Origin: Candidatus Bathyarchaeota archaeon
GTDB taxonomy: Archaea; Thermoproteota; Bathyarchaeia; Bathyarchaeales; Bathycorpusculaceae
Assembly (NCBI GenBank): GCA_026014685.1
Contig: JAOZHW010000012.1
Span: forward strand, 1 to 64,000
DNA length: 64,000 nucleotides
Direction of reading: 5' to 3'
Notes under the pieces: model-generated
Database searches by the model: none
Told to the model about the DNA's origin: nothing
Seen by the model: the letters and a program-made list of their open reading frames with translations, nothing else
Translations under genes and position numbers: made by a program
Shown here: piece by piece, positions 35,966 through 45,500 of the stretch
Numbering within the stretch: position 1 is the first letter of the stretch
How the letters are laid out: every line of letters begins with the position of its first letter

Positions 35966-36868
35966 TTGTTGGCGAATTGGTTGACTGCTCAAACTTGCCA
36001 TCTGCCAGATGGACGCAAACTCGCATACACAACCGTCGGCGAAGGTTACCCTGTGGTGTACTTTCATGGAACTGCCAGTAGTCGCCTCGAAGTGTTGCTT
36101 CTCCAAAAACTCGCAGAATGCGGTTTGAAGCTTATCGGTGTGGACCGACCCGGGTATGGTTTATCCACCTATAAACCTCGAAAAAGCCTCTCTGACTTTA
36201 ACGGCGACTTGAACTGTTTAGCTGATGCTTTGGGGCTGGAAAAGTTTGCGGTTTTAGGCTGGTCAGGCGGCGCCGTATTCGCATTGGCCTATCTAGCAAA
36301 CAACCCACACAGAGTATCCAAAGCCGTTGTAGTCGCTGCACCCTGCTTACCCTTCGACGTTTCAACCGCCCACAACACACCCCTCGCCAAACATCTGATG
36401 AGGTTTCCAAAAATCGGAGAATTCGCCATGCGTCACCTCAGCCGCCAGCTGCTCAAAGCGAACGGTAACCCACAAGCATTCTTGAAAACCCCGCAAGGCA
36501 AACAGTTGCTCCATGGCTGTTCAAAAACAGATTTAGCTTTCCTCCATGACCCATCTTGGGTTGGGCTGATGTACCAATCTATGGCTGAAGCATTCCGACA
36601 GGGCAACGGTGGAGTAAGAGCCGTGGTCGAGGAGCATCAGCTGTTCATGAAACCTTGGACGTTGTCTTTCGAAGCGGTTGGCGAGGGCCAATTGTGGATT
36701 TGGCACGGTTCCGACGACAAAACTTGCCGAGTCGAAAACGCCTACGAGCTTGCGCGGTCGGTGCCTTCGGCGCGGTTGGAGATTTTTGGGGGTGCTGGAC
36801 ATTTTGTTATGTTTGAGAATCTGGGGCGTTTGGGGCAAACTCTATTATTGCCTTGTGGGAATGCATAG
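35966..36868 (+). CDS. Alpha/beta hydrolase
   Basis: About 300 residues from TTG (a second TTG is next). Oxyanion HGTASS, nucleophile elbow GWSGGA (Ser about residue 101), acid in HGSDDKTC and catalytic His in GAGHFVMFE. Belongs to the broad esterase/lipase/haloalkane-type superfamily; no signal peptide, so cytoplasmic. Substrate unknown. It runs into the next small gene with a 16-base gap. Confidence 0.87.
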   Translation: MLANWLTAQTCHLPDGRKLAYTTVGEGYPVVYFHGTASSRLEVLLLQKLAECGLKLIGVDRPGYGLSTYKPRKSLSDFNGDLNCLADALGLEKFAVLGWSGGAVFALAYLANNPHRVSKAVVVAAPCLPFDVSTAHNTPLAKHLMRFPKIGEFAMRHLSRQLLKANGNPQAFLKTPQGKQLLHGCSKTDLAFLHDPSWVGLMYQSMAEAFRQGNGGVRAVVEEHQLFMKPWTLSFEAVGEGQLWIWHGSDDKTCRVENAYELARSVPSARLEIFGGAGHFVMFENLGRLGQTLLLPCGNA

Positions 36869-36884
36869 GTTAAGGTGGTTTGAT

Positions 36885-37001
36885 ATGGCTGATTTGAAGG
36901 GTTGTCCGTTTGGGCAAGACATAAAGAATGATTGTAAAAACTGTGACTACGGTGATACTAACCATTTTGATGCGGCGACTGGGCAATGTGTTAAGCGTTA
37001 G
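36885..37001 (+). CDS. 38-residue Cys-rich peptide
   Basis: MADLKGCPFGQDIKNDCKNC with a later Cys near the end (GQCVKR). AAGGTGG stands seven bases before the ATG, a good ribosome-binding site. Four Cys and an Asp-rich centre suggest metal binding. It is 16 bases after the hydrolase, probably co-transcribed. Family unknown. Confidence 0.65.
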   Translation: MADLKGCPFGQDIKNDCKNCDYGDTNHFDAATGQCVKR

Positions 37002-37089
37002 TTTTTTAGGTTTTTTGTTTGTGTGTTTGCTGTAGGTATTTATTCAATTTTGGTTTATTGTTGTTGGTTTGGGGTTGATTTCCGTTAAA

Positions 37090-37119
37090 TTTATAAGCAA
37101 TGGATGGATTATCCATCCA
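37090..37119 (+). promoter_or_regulatory. TATA box plus palindromic operator, site 2
   Basis: TTTATA (37090-37095), then the perfect 19-base palindrome TGGATGGATTATCCATCCA (37101-37119), its centre 20 bases after the TATA start. The strongest of the three operator copies. There is no ORF behind it; the predicted transcript is the structured RNA at 37118-37253. Confidence 0.75.
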
Positions 37120-37253
37120 ATACAGGTGAATTGCGCGAGCAAGCTCTGAGTGGTTTCTGCCCCTGCTCAGCAGTTTGCTCGCATCTATCATAGATCGCCC
37201 AAGGCGAAGCCTGTCGGGGGTGCCGGTTATCCTGGGCCGGTTGCCCCTTTTTG
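37118..37253 (+). ncRNA. Putative operator-controlled structured small RNA
   Basis: Downstream of site 2 the sequence is gene-free but folds strongly: GCGAGCAA (37135) with TTGCTCGC (37175), enclosing CTGAG/CTCAG; ATCTA-TCA-TAGAT (37183-37195); CGCC-CAA-GGCG (37196-37206); and a final hairpin of GGGG, CCGG against CCGG, CCCC (37217-37247) followed by TTTTT. The largest ORF is seven codons. It does not fit B12-riboswitch, SRP or RNase P consensus motifs that I know. A regulatory RNA co-controlled with corrinoid genes is the best reading; ends are approximate. Confidence 0.6.
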
Positions 37254-37360
37254 ATTTGCGTTTTCTGGCGGGGTGTTTTTTTGAAAGGTTGGGTTTTTGT
37301 TTGGTTGGTTTTATTCAACTTAGTTTGTTCAACTTGAGATTAACTTTTGTTTAACTAAGG

Positions 37361-37388
37361 TTTATAAGTTTTTGTTGGATAATCCAAC
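37361..37388 (+). promoter_or_regulatory. TATA box plus palindromic operator, site 3
   Basis: TTTATA followed by the perfect 15-base palindrome GTTGGATAATCCAAC (37374-37388), centre 20 bases after the TATA start and six bases before the GTG of the ChlID gene. The transcript would be almost leaderless. Upstream, TTCAACTTAG and TTCAACTTGAG are further direct repeats (37314-37337). Confidence 0.75.
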
Positions 37389-37393
37389 CAACC

Positions 37394-39412
37394 GTGGAGA
37401 CTGAACAATTGGGCAACAAAACCATCTACCCCTTCAGCGCCATAGTCGGCCAAGAAAAAATGAAAACCGCACTAATCCTAAACGTCATCAACCCCAAAAT
37501 CGGCGGCGTACTCCTCAGAGGCGAAAAAGGAACAGGCAAATCCCTAACCGTCCGCGCCCTAGCCAACCTCCTACCAGAAGTAGACACCATCGCTGATTGC
37601 CCCTTCCACTGCGACCCCACCCACCCCAAAGACGCCTGCGACGCATGCAACGCCAAAATCGCGCGCGGAGAAAAACTCATGGTCACAAAACGCCCAGTAT
37701 CGGTTGTAGAGTTGCCCGTCGGCGCCACTGAAGACCGCCTCGTAGGCACAATCGACATAGAGAAAGCCATCAAAACTGGCGAAAAACACTTTGACCCCGG
37801 CATCTTGGCGCAGGCAAACCATAACCTCCTCTACATAGACGAAGTAAACCTCCTCGACGACCACCTCGTAGATGTCTTGCTGGATGCTGCAGCGATGGGA
37901 GTAAACTATGTAGAGCGCGAAGGTGTCTCTTTTAGTCATCCTTCTCAGTTCGTTTTGATTGGCACGATGAACCCTGAAGAGGGTGAACTTCGACCACAGT
38001 TGCTTGACCGTTTTGCCCTTTCCGTTGAAGTTAAAGGCATACCCTACAAAGAAGCCCGTGCTGAAATTGTGCGGCGCCGCATTGCTTTTGAAAGCGACCC
38101 AGTCGCCTTCATCGCTGCTCAAAGAGAGAGTCAAGAGCAAATGCGTCAAAAAATCGTTTCCGCTACCAAACTTTTGCCTAAGGTAGTCTTATGCGGTGAA
38201 CTGCTTGATCTTATAACACAAATTTGTACCGACTTCGCCGTTGACGGGCACCGTGCAGATATCGCTATGTACAAGACTGCCTGTACGCTTGCTGCTTTCA
38301 AGGGGCGGGTTGATGTTACCGAAGAAGATGTCAAGGAAGCAGCTGAGTTTGTGCTTCCACATCGTCAGCGAAGGCAGCCTTTTGAGGAACCCAAAATGGA
38401 GCAGCAGCAAGTCAATGAAAGCATTGACCGATGGAACAAGAATCAACAAACACTGCCCAAAGAAAATGACGTTTCCCAAAATCCTGATGATTCACCCAGT
38501 GAACAGCAAGAACCTACAAAAGAACAAATTTTTCAAGCCGATAAACCCTACGCCGTTAAGCCTTTGACTACCCCTGTTCTTGACGAAATCCAGCGAAACG
38601 GCTCAGGAAGACGGTCAAAGACTCTTAGTGATTCAAAAAAGGGCCGCTACGTAGCAAGCATGATTCCCAAGGGAAAAGTTGCCGATTTGGCTTTTGATGC
38701 AACCCTCCGCGCGGCGGCACCTTTTCAGAAAAGACGAAGAGAGGAAAGAAACGATCAGCAAACAGCCTTTTTGATTGAACGCAGCGATTTGCGTGAAAAA
38801 GTCAGAGAAACAAAAATGGGTAACTTGATTCTATTTGTGGTTGATGCCAGCGGCTCAATGGCGGCAGAAGAGAGAATGAGCGCCACAAAAGGTGCCATTC
38901 TTTCTCTTCTGCTAGATGCCTATCAACGACGCGACCGCGTGGGTCTCATTGCGTTCCGTAAAGACAACGCCGAACTGGTGTTGCCGCCGACCAATTGTGT
39001 GGAGTTGGCAGAAAAATACTTGGCTAAGCTTCCTACAGGCGGAAGAACTCCGCTGGCTCATGGTCTAAGACTGGGTTTAGATACAGTTAAGTTTTGGAAC
39101 AAAGACGGCAAAGACATACCTTTGCTTGTGTTGGTTTCCGATGGCCGCGCAAACGTTAACCTCAACGGTGGAGACCCTGTTGAAGAAGCAAAACGGATTG
39201 CCCACCGTATAGGTTCTGAAGGAATCCAAACCATCGCTGTTGACACTGAGAAGGGTTTTCTGAGTTTTGGTTTGGTTAGGCAGATTTCTGAGGCTATGGG
39301 CGGTAAATATCTGCGTTTAGAAGAGTTAAGTGCTGCGCCGATTGTGTCTGCTGTTCGTGAGAACTTGTTTGATGATTATAGGATTTTTTTAGATAATCCT
39401 GTTAGGAGGTGA
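37394..39412 (+). CDS. ChlI-ChlD-type metallochelatase ATPase fusion
   Basis: 672 residues from GTG. The N-terminal AAA+ half is ChlI/BchI-like: Walker A GEKGTGKS (43-50), a Cys insertion CPFHC...CDAC (about 69-84), [15 protein letters not shown] (Walker B) and [19 protein letters not shown] Pro/Gln-rich linker (about 345-400) leads to a ChlD-like von Willebrand A domain with MIDAS VDASGSM (about 484). It drives metal insertion by a CobN- or ChlH-type subunit; CobN is encoded 3 kb downstream in the same operon. The ATPase is therefore most likely a cobalt (or nickel) chelatase partner. Confidence 0.88.
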   Translation: METEQLGNKTIYPFSAIVGQEKMKTALILNVINPKIGGVLLRGEKGTGKSLTVRALANLLPEVDTIADCPFHCDPTHPKDACDACNAKIARGEKLMVTKRPVSVVELPVGATEDRLVGTIDIEKAIKTGEKHFDPGILAQANHNLLYIDEVNLLDDHLVDVLLDAAAMGVNYVEREGVSFSHPSQFVLIGTMNPEEGELRPQLLDRFALSVEVKGIPYKEARAEIVRRRIAFESDPVAFIAAQRESQEQMRQKIVSATKLLPKVVLCGELLDLITQICTDFAVDGHRADIAMYKTACTLAAFKGRVDVTEEDVKEAAEFVLPHRQRRQPFEEPKMEQQQVNESIDRWNKNQQTLPKENDVSQNPDDSPSEQQEPTKEQIFQADKPYAVKPLTTPVLDEIQRNGSGRRSKTLSDSKKGRYVASMIPKGKVADLAFDATLRAAAPFQKRRREERNDQQTAFLIERSDLREKVRETKMGNLILFVVDASGSMAAEERMSATKGAILSLLLDAYQRRDRVGLIAFRKDNAELVLPPTNCVELAEKYLAKLPTGGRTPLAHGLRLGLDTVKFWNKDGKDIPLLVLVSDGRANVNLNGGDPVEEAKRIAHRIGSEGIQTIAVDTEKGFLSFGLVRQISEAMGGKYLRLEELSAAPIVSAVRENLFDDYRIFLDNPVRR

Positions 39413-39417
39413 AACAT

Positions 39418-40653
39418 TTGAAGAATACAACAATTATAGCTGCAACCTTCATTGTTGGAATAATAATCATTGCATCCATCTATGGCGTTTACAGTCTATA
39501 CAGTCCAACTTCCTCTTCCTCATCGACTTCCAACCCCACAGTTAATCCAACTGCTTCTCCGACAGCCACTGAATCACCCACCTCAACGGCGACTATCAAA
39601 CCAACAACTAAACCCACAACATCATCCAACACACAAACCAGTTCAACCAGTTCCACGCCAACTCCAACTCCTGCTCCAACCGAAGTAACAGTTACCGACG
39701 GCGCAGGAAACACCATGACTATACCTCTCCCAGTAACCAGAATAGCTGCTCTTGACGGCGGCATAGCAGAGATTCTATGTGCCATGGGCTGCCGAGATTT
39801 AATTGTTGGGCGTACGGATAGTTGCACGATGCCCCCGTCAATTCTAAGTGTTAAATCATATGGGGAAAATGATTATGCACCAAACGTAGAAGCCCTGATA
39901 ACACTTGACCCAGACGTCATATTTGCCAGTTCAATGCTACCATACAACCCCACTGCTTATCAGCAACTCAAGAATGCAGGCATCCCCGTCTACATCATCG
40001 ACACAACCACACCCGAACCGACAAATCCTTCAAAGTTAACCAAAGATGAACTCTACGCGCTAAGCACCCCTATAGATTTCACGTGCGGCTTAATGCAGAA
40101 CTTTACCAAAATCGTCGGTCACCAAACTGAAGTAGACTCATACGTTAAATGGGCGCAAAACTACAACAAAATCGTTAAAGACCGCATATATGCTTTGACG
40201 CCTTCTCAGCAAGTTAAAACCTACCTTGAATGGTACGGTTACGGTCGAACTTTCGTTACGGCTAGTGTTTACCAAGCTGGCGGAATTAACATTGCTGAAA
40301 ACCAAACAGTTTACTCCCCTACACTTAGCACTGAATTTATCGTTGAACAAAATCCTTCTGCGATAATCGTGCTTATCGCAAGTCCGTCACATAACATAAA
40401 CGACTTTATCGCCGCAAGAAACGACGTGTTAAACAGAACCTCGCTTCAGAATGTTGATGCAGTTAAGTATGGCCGGGTCTACGTCTGCGACTTTTACGCC
40501 AGAAGCGGTGTACGATGCGTAATCGGCTACCTCTACTGGGCAAAGTGGCTTCAGCCAAGCCTATTCTCAGACATAGACCCAGCAATAGTGAATCAGGAGC
40601 TTAATCAAAAGTTTTTCGGAACCGCAATTGCAGGGACGTTTGCTTATCCATGA
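39418..40653 (+). CDS. btuF: BtuF-like corrinoid/chelate-binding protein, copy 2
   Basis: About 411 residues. TTG after a perfect AGGAGGTGA, giving MKNTTIIAATFIVGIIIIASIYGVYSL; the GTG nine bases earlier overlaps the previous stop and lacks this spacing. A membrane anchor is followed by a Ser/Thr/Pro linker and a two-lobe binding domain: TRIAALDGGIAEILCAMGCRDLIVGR, ITLDPDVIFASS, AGGINIAENQ, VEQNPSAIIVLIA. Partner of BtuC/BtuD next to it. Paralogue of the copy at 24516. Confidence 0.87.
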   Translation: MKNTTIIAATFIVGIIIIASIYGVYSLYSPTSSSSSTSNPTVNPTASPTATESPTSTATIKPTTKPTTSSNTQTSSTSSTPTPTPAPTEVTVTDGAGNTMTIPLPVTRIAALDGGIAEILCAMGCRDLIVGRTDSCTMPPSILSVKSYGENDYAPNVEALITLDPDVIFASSMLPYNPTAYQQLKNAGIPVYIIDTTTPEPTNPSKLTKDELYALSTPIDFTCGLMQNFTKIVGHQTEVDSYVKWAQNYNKIVKDRIYALTPSQQVKTYLEWYGYGRTFVTASVYQAGGINIAENQTVYSPTLSTEFIVEQNPSAIIVLIASPSHNINDFIAARNDVLNRTSLQNVDAVKYGRVYVCDFYARSGVRCVIGYLYWAKWLQPSLFSDIDPAIVNQELNQKFFGTAIAGTFAYP

Positions 40654-41726
40654 CCACAAAAGCTGAACTGACAAAACTCTACAATAAAGGCAAGAAGCGC
40701 AAACTTCTTGCAATTTTCTCTGTTTTTATAGCAATAATCATAGTTGTGCTTATCGCGATTAGTTTCGGCGCGGGTTCACCTCGGCTACCCGAAGCTCTAC
40801 AAGTCATTATTTCAAGGACTTTTCCATTCTTAAACCTCGATCCAGGGTCACCTTTAGCTCAAACTATAATCTGGGACATACGCTTTCCCCGCATCGTAAT
40901 GGCTTTGATAGCTGGAGCAGGTCTCGCAGCTGCAGGAGTAACCATGCAAGGTGTCCTGCGCAACCCCCTTGTATCCTCTTATGTTTTGGGGATTTCTTCC
41001 GCAGCAGGTTTCGGCGCCGCTTTAGCCATAGTTTTCGGAATAGGAGTTGTTTCTTTTGTCGGTGGATACTTGGTTATCGGTAATGCTTTCATTTTCTGCT
41101 TGCTTGCCATGGTAATTGTTTATTCGATTGCTCGCTTAAGGGGAATGTCCTCGGAAACGGTGATCTTGGCAGGGGTCGCTGTTGGTTTCCTCTTTTCTGC
41201 CCTCTTATCTTTGATTCAGTATATATCACCCGATAATAACGCGGTAACCGCGATAGTTTTCTGGCTTTTAGGCGGCCTCTACACGGCGACATGGGAAAAA
41301 ATCCTGATCTGTCTGCCTATAGTTTCGGTGACGATGATTTTGATGATGACTCAATCTTGGAACATCAACATTATGAGCATGGGTGAAGATGTGGCAACAA
41401 GTTTAGGCGTCAACTCTAAACGCGTCCTAACCGTAAACATGCTGCTAGAAACCATCGCGACCGCCAGTATAATCGCCTTCACAGGAATCATAGGTTTTGT
41501 GGATTTAATAGCCCCACACATCGCACGTATGCTGCTGGGTAGTGACCACCGATACCTTATCCCTTGCAGTATCGGCATGGGTGCCTTGATGCTTCTGGCA
41601 TCCGACACAGTGGCGCGGCTGATCATTATGCCCACTGAGCTTCCTGTGGGTATTTTAACGTCTCTATTGGGTGTCCCGTTCTTCATTTACCTTTTAGTGA
41701 GTAAACGGAGGAGATCATTCGGATGA
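40650..41726 (+). CDS. btuC: BtuC-type ABC permease
   Basis: 358 residues, about ten membrane helices. Characteristic motifs of the FecCD/BtuC family: FRPRI-like WDIRFPRIVMALIAGAGLAAAGVTMQGVLRNPLVSSYVLGISSAAGFGA and FTGIIGFVDLIAPHIARMLLGSDHR. Overlaps BtuF by four bases (ATGA) and BtuD by four. Moves cobinamide, cobalamin or an iron chelate inward; the adjacent CbiZ points to corrinoid. Confidence 0.92.
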   Translation: MTTKAELTKLYNKGKKRKLLAIFSVFIAIIIVVLIAISFGAGSPRLPEALQVIISRTFPFLNLDPGSPLAQTIIWDIRFPRIVMALIAGAGLAAAGVTMQGVLRNPLVSSYVLGISSAAGFGAALAIVFGIGVVSFVGGYLVIGNAFIFCLLAMVIVYSIARLRGMSSETVILAGVAVGFLFSALLSLIQYISPDNNAVTAIVFWLLGGLYTATWEKILICLPIVSVTMILMMTQSWNINIMSMGEDVATSLGVNSKRVLTVNMLLETIATASIIAFTGIIGFVDLIAPHIARMLLGSDHRYLIPCSIGMGALMLLASDTVARLIIMPTELPVGILTSLLGVPFFIYLLVSKRRRSFG

Positions 41727-42544
41727 AATTATGCATAAACAAACTAACCTTTAGCTATGGTCCAATCTCTATCCTCAAGGATGTTGAATTCGAAGTCGGA
41801 TTAGGCGAGGTGCTCAGCATCGTTGGTCCCAACGGTTCAGGCAAAAGCACCTTGTTAAAATGCATCAACCGAATCCTAAAAACCAAACATAACACCGTGC
41901 TCGTTGACGATCAAGACACCTGCAAAATGAACCTCAAAGAGCTATCTATGCTTATGGGGTATGTGCCCCAGAGTTCCTCAAGCACGTTTCCCTTCACCGT
42001 TTTCGACGTCGTTTTGATGGGAAGAAAACCCTACATACACTGGAACATAAGTGAACGGGACAATGAAATCGTTGCTGAGATGCTGGATTACCTCGGTATC
42101 GGTCACCTTGGGATGCGTCATTTCAACGAGCTCAGCGGTGGTGAACAGCAGAAAGTCATTATTGCTCGTGCTTTAGCTCAGCAGCCTAAACTCATGTTAC
42201 TCGATGAACCTACCAGTTCGCTTGACATTAAGCATCAGTTGGAGATTCTCTGTATGCTTAAGAGTTTAGCGAAGAGTAAGGAGCGTTCTGTTATTGTTTC
42301 TATGCATGACTTGAATTTGGCAAGCAGGTTTTCTGATCGTATGCTTATGCTAAAAAACGGCTGCGTATACGCCTTGGGCACCCCTGAAGAGGTTTTAACC
42401 GAGAAAAATATCGAAGCCGTGTACGGAATTAAGGTGAATGTTTCAAGCTCTTTTGTAGGTAAACCCCAAGTTACTCCAGTGATAAACGAAGTTGACTTTT
42501 TCTCAAACACAAAACTAACGCCAGTGTTAGAACAAAAAATTTGA
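41723..42544 (+). CDS. btuD: BtuD-type ABC ATPase
   Basis: 273 residues. Walker A GPNGSGKST (35-43), Q-loop in GYVPQSSSS, ABC signature LSGGEQQKV, Walker B LMLLDEPTSSLD, H-loop VSMHDLNLA. Family that drives corrinoid/iron-chelate import. Overlaps BtuC by four bases and a possible CobN TTG start by four. Confidence 0.92.
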   Translation: MKLCINKLTFSYGPISILKDVEFEVGLGEVLSIVGPNGSGKSTLLKCINRILKTKHNTVLVDDQDTCKMNLKELSMLMGYVPQSSSSTFPFTVFDVVLMGRKPYIHWNISERDNEIVAEMLDYLGIGHLGMRHFNELSGGEQQKVIIARALAQQPKLMLLDEPTSSLDIKHQLEILCMLKSLAKSKERSVIVSMHDLNLASRFSDRMLMLKNGCVYALGTPEEVLTEKNIEAVYGIKVNVSSSFVGKPQVTPVINEVDFFSNTKLTPVLEQKI

Positions 42545-42558
42545 CGAGGAAAACACCT

Positions 42559-45500
42559 ATGCCGAAAACAAAAATCGCAATCGTAACAACCATCCCCACT
42601 GACGCCATACCCGCCATAGAAGCAGCAAAAACAATTAACAAAAAAAACCCCAACACCATCGAACTTTGTCTGCGCACTGGCGGAGACTTCCGAGACTTTG
42701 GCACATTAGACGAATTCATAAACTTCGCAAAGACCGCACACATTGTGATTGTCCACTTGATGGGTGACTTGCCAGAGTTAGAAAAGCTGGTTGAAGCACT
42801 AAAAACCGCCAAGGTGCCGCTTATGGTTTCCGCTTCGTTTTTCGGCGCCAAAGACTACAACAAGTACTCCACGGTGGAAGCGGAGGACCGCAAAAAAATC
42901 TTTTTCTACCTCAACTACGGCGGAAAAAAGAACTTCACAAACCTCATGTATTTCCTCATGAGCCGCTTCACAGGCGCCAGTCACGACTTTGAGGAACCGA
43001 CCAAGCCGCTGTGGGAAGGCATCTACCACCCAGGTTTCTCCCACCTCCCAACACTTACAGAATATATTGAAAAGAAATTTGATCCTAAACGGGTAACCGT
43101 GGGCTTATGGTTCCACCAAAGCCACTGGCAAGGCGGCAACACAAGCTTCATCGACCACACCATACGCGAAATCGAAGCTCAAGGTGCAAACGTTTTGCCT
43201 GTGTTTTTCAGCGGTTCAAAAAACCCCAAACTCGGCATTAACGGTTTAGAATGGGTTATTGACAATTTCTTCCTAAAAGACGGCAAACCCATCATCGACG
43301 TCGTGGTGAGCTTGTTTTCTTTCTCTTTTTCCACTTGTCTCTCTGGCGCAGACGCATCTTTAGTCCTCAAAAAACTCAACGTACCCATAATCAAAGCCAT
43401 CCTCACTTGCAACACTGCTGAAGAATGGCGGGACTCAATTCAAGGCTTAAGCGTAATGGACATACCTGCCAACATCGCGATGCCTGAATTCGACGGCGCC
43501 CTGATTACTGTGCCCATTGCGGCTATGGATTGCTGCCAATTTAATTCCACTACAGGAACGCGACTAATCAAGTATGAACCCATTGCTGAGCGCACCCAGA
43601 AACTGGTCAGTTTAGCCATTAACTGGGGTAAACTGCGGCGTCTACCTAACAGCGAAAAAAAAGTAGCCATAATCTTCCACAACTATCCTCCAAGAAATGA
43701 CACGATAGGGCATGCGTTTGGATTGGATTCTTCTGCTTCTGTTATGAACATTCTTGAGGCATTGAAGAAAGAAGGGTATATGCTTGATTTTATGCCCGAG
43801 AGCAGCCAGAAGCTAATGGACACCATAATCAACGGGTTAACCAACGACCGTCGATGGGCAAGCCCTCAAGAACTCTCAGACCGCGCCTTAGACAAAATCC
43901 CAAGCGAAGAGTACGCGAAATGGTTCGATGAGTTACCCTTAGATGTCTCGGACAAGATGGATCAGGACTGGGGGGTGCATCCAGGCAAACTTTTCGTCTT
44001 CAACGGCAAATTGCTTGTCGCTGGAATAATAAACGGCAACGTCTTCATCGGGATGCAACCGCCACGTGGGTTCATGGAAACCTCCGCTTCAAGCCTCTAT
44101 CATAGCCCAGACATATCAATGCCCCACCATTACCACGCCTACTACCGCTGGATACGTGACGTATTCAAAGCCAACGTTATCATGCACATCGGCACACATG
44201 GCACCCAGGAGTGGTTGCCTGGTAAATCTGTAGGTTTATCGCGTAGCTGCCAATCCGACATAACCATCGCAGACATGCCAAACATTTACCCTTATGTGCA
44301 AACAAACCCCGGCGAGGGCACTCAAGCTAAACGTCGAGGCTACTGCTGTATCATAGAGTACTTGGTTCCCGCTATGCATAACGCTGACTCCTACGAGGAG
44401 CTCGCTAAACTTGAAGTTCAACTGCAAGAGTACTATCACGCTAAAACGGTTGACCCAGATAAAGTAGCTGTTCTGCAAAAGTTAATCTGGGAAAACGTGG
44501 TTCAAGCAAAACTGGACCAAGACTTAACAGTAACCCAAGAAACAGCATATGCAGATTTTGACTCTTTTTTAGAGAAACTCCACGCATACATCAACGAGTT
44601 ATCTGACGCGCAAATTCGTGACGGCCTCCACATCTTAGGCGAAGCCCCTACTGGTCTCCGCTTAGATGAATTCCTATTTACGTTGACACGGTTAAGCAAC
44701 GGGTCTGTGCCTTCGCTTCGAGAGGCGCTTGCGGAGTTGAAAGGCTACGACTACGAAGACCTGCTTGTACATAGAGGCAAACTCAACAGCGACGGGAAAA
44801 CTAACGGCGACCGACTCAAAGAACTAAACGCATTGGCTCTTGAGCTTATTCGGAGGTTTCATGCTGAAAACTTTAACACTCAAAACATCCAAAAAATCAT
44901 CATTGAAGTTCTCGGCAAAGACAGCTTCAAAATCCACAAATGCCTCTCATACGTCGGACTCTTTCTGGTTCCAGCCCTTAACGCTACTTCAGACGAATTA
45001 ACAAACACTATCTCAGCTTCTTCAGCTCACTACGTACCGCCTGGGCCTTCTGGTTCAGTCACGCGAGGTATGGCGGATATTTTGCCGACAGGCCGAAACT
45101 TTTACTCCGTAGACCCACGGGCAGTTCCCACCCCTGCATCTTGGGAGGTAGGAGTAGCCTTAGCAAACGCGTTGATTGAACGCTACCAAAAAGAAGAAGG
45201 CAAGTGCCCTGAGAACGTGGGCATCGTGATCTGGGCAACTGATACTATGAAAACCAAAGGCGACGACATCGCAGAGATCCTCTATTTGATGGGCACTAAA
45301 CCTGTTTGGGAAGGCTCCAGTGGCCGTGTCGTCGGCGTCGAAGTTATTCCAATTGAAAAGTTGAATCGCCCCCGAATCGACGTTACTGTACGTATAAGCG
45401 GGCTTTTCCGTGACACCTTCCCCAACGTTGTTCATCTCATCGACGATGCTGTCAGGTTAGTTGCAAGCCTAAAAGAGCCCTCCGAACAGAACTTTATAGC

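Noticed and set aside
37118-37253. Cobalamin riboswitch
   Set aside because: Tempting because of the B12-related neighbours, but I find no GCCACTG core or B12-box sequence, and the promoter of the operon lies downstream of it.
37571-38149. 192-codon minus-strand frame
   Set aside because: Antisense shadow of the ChlI domain; no recognisable domain.
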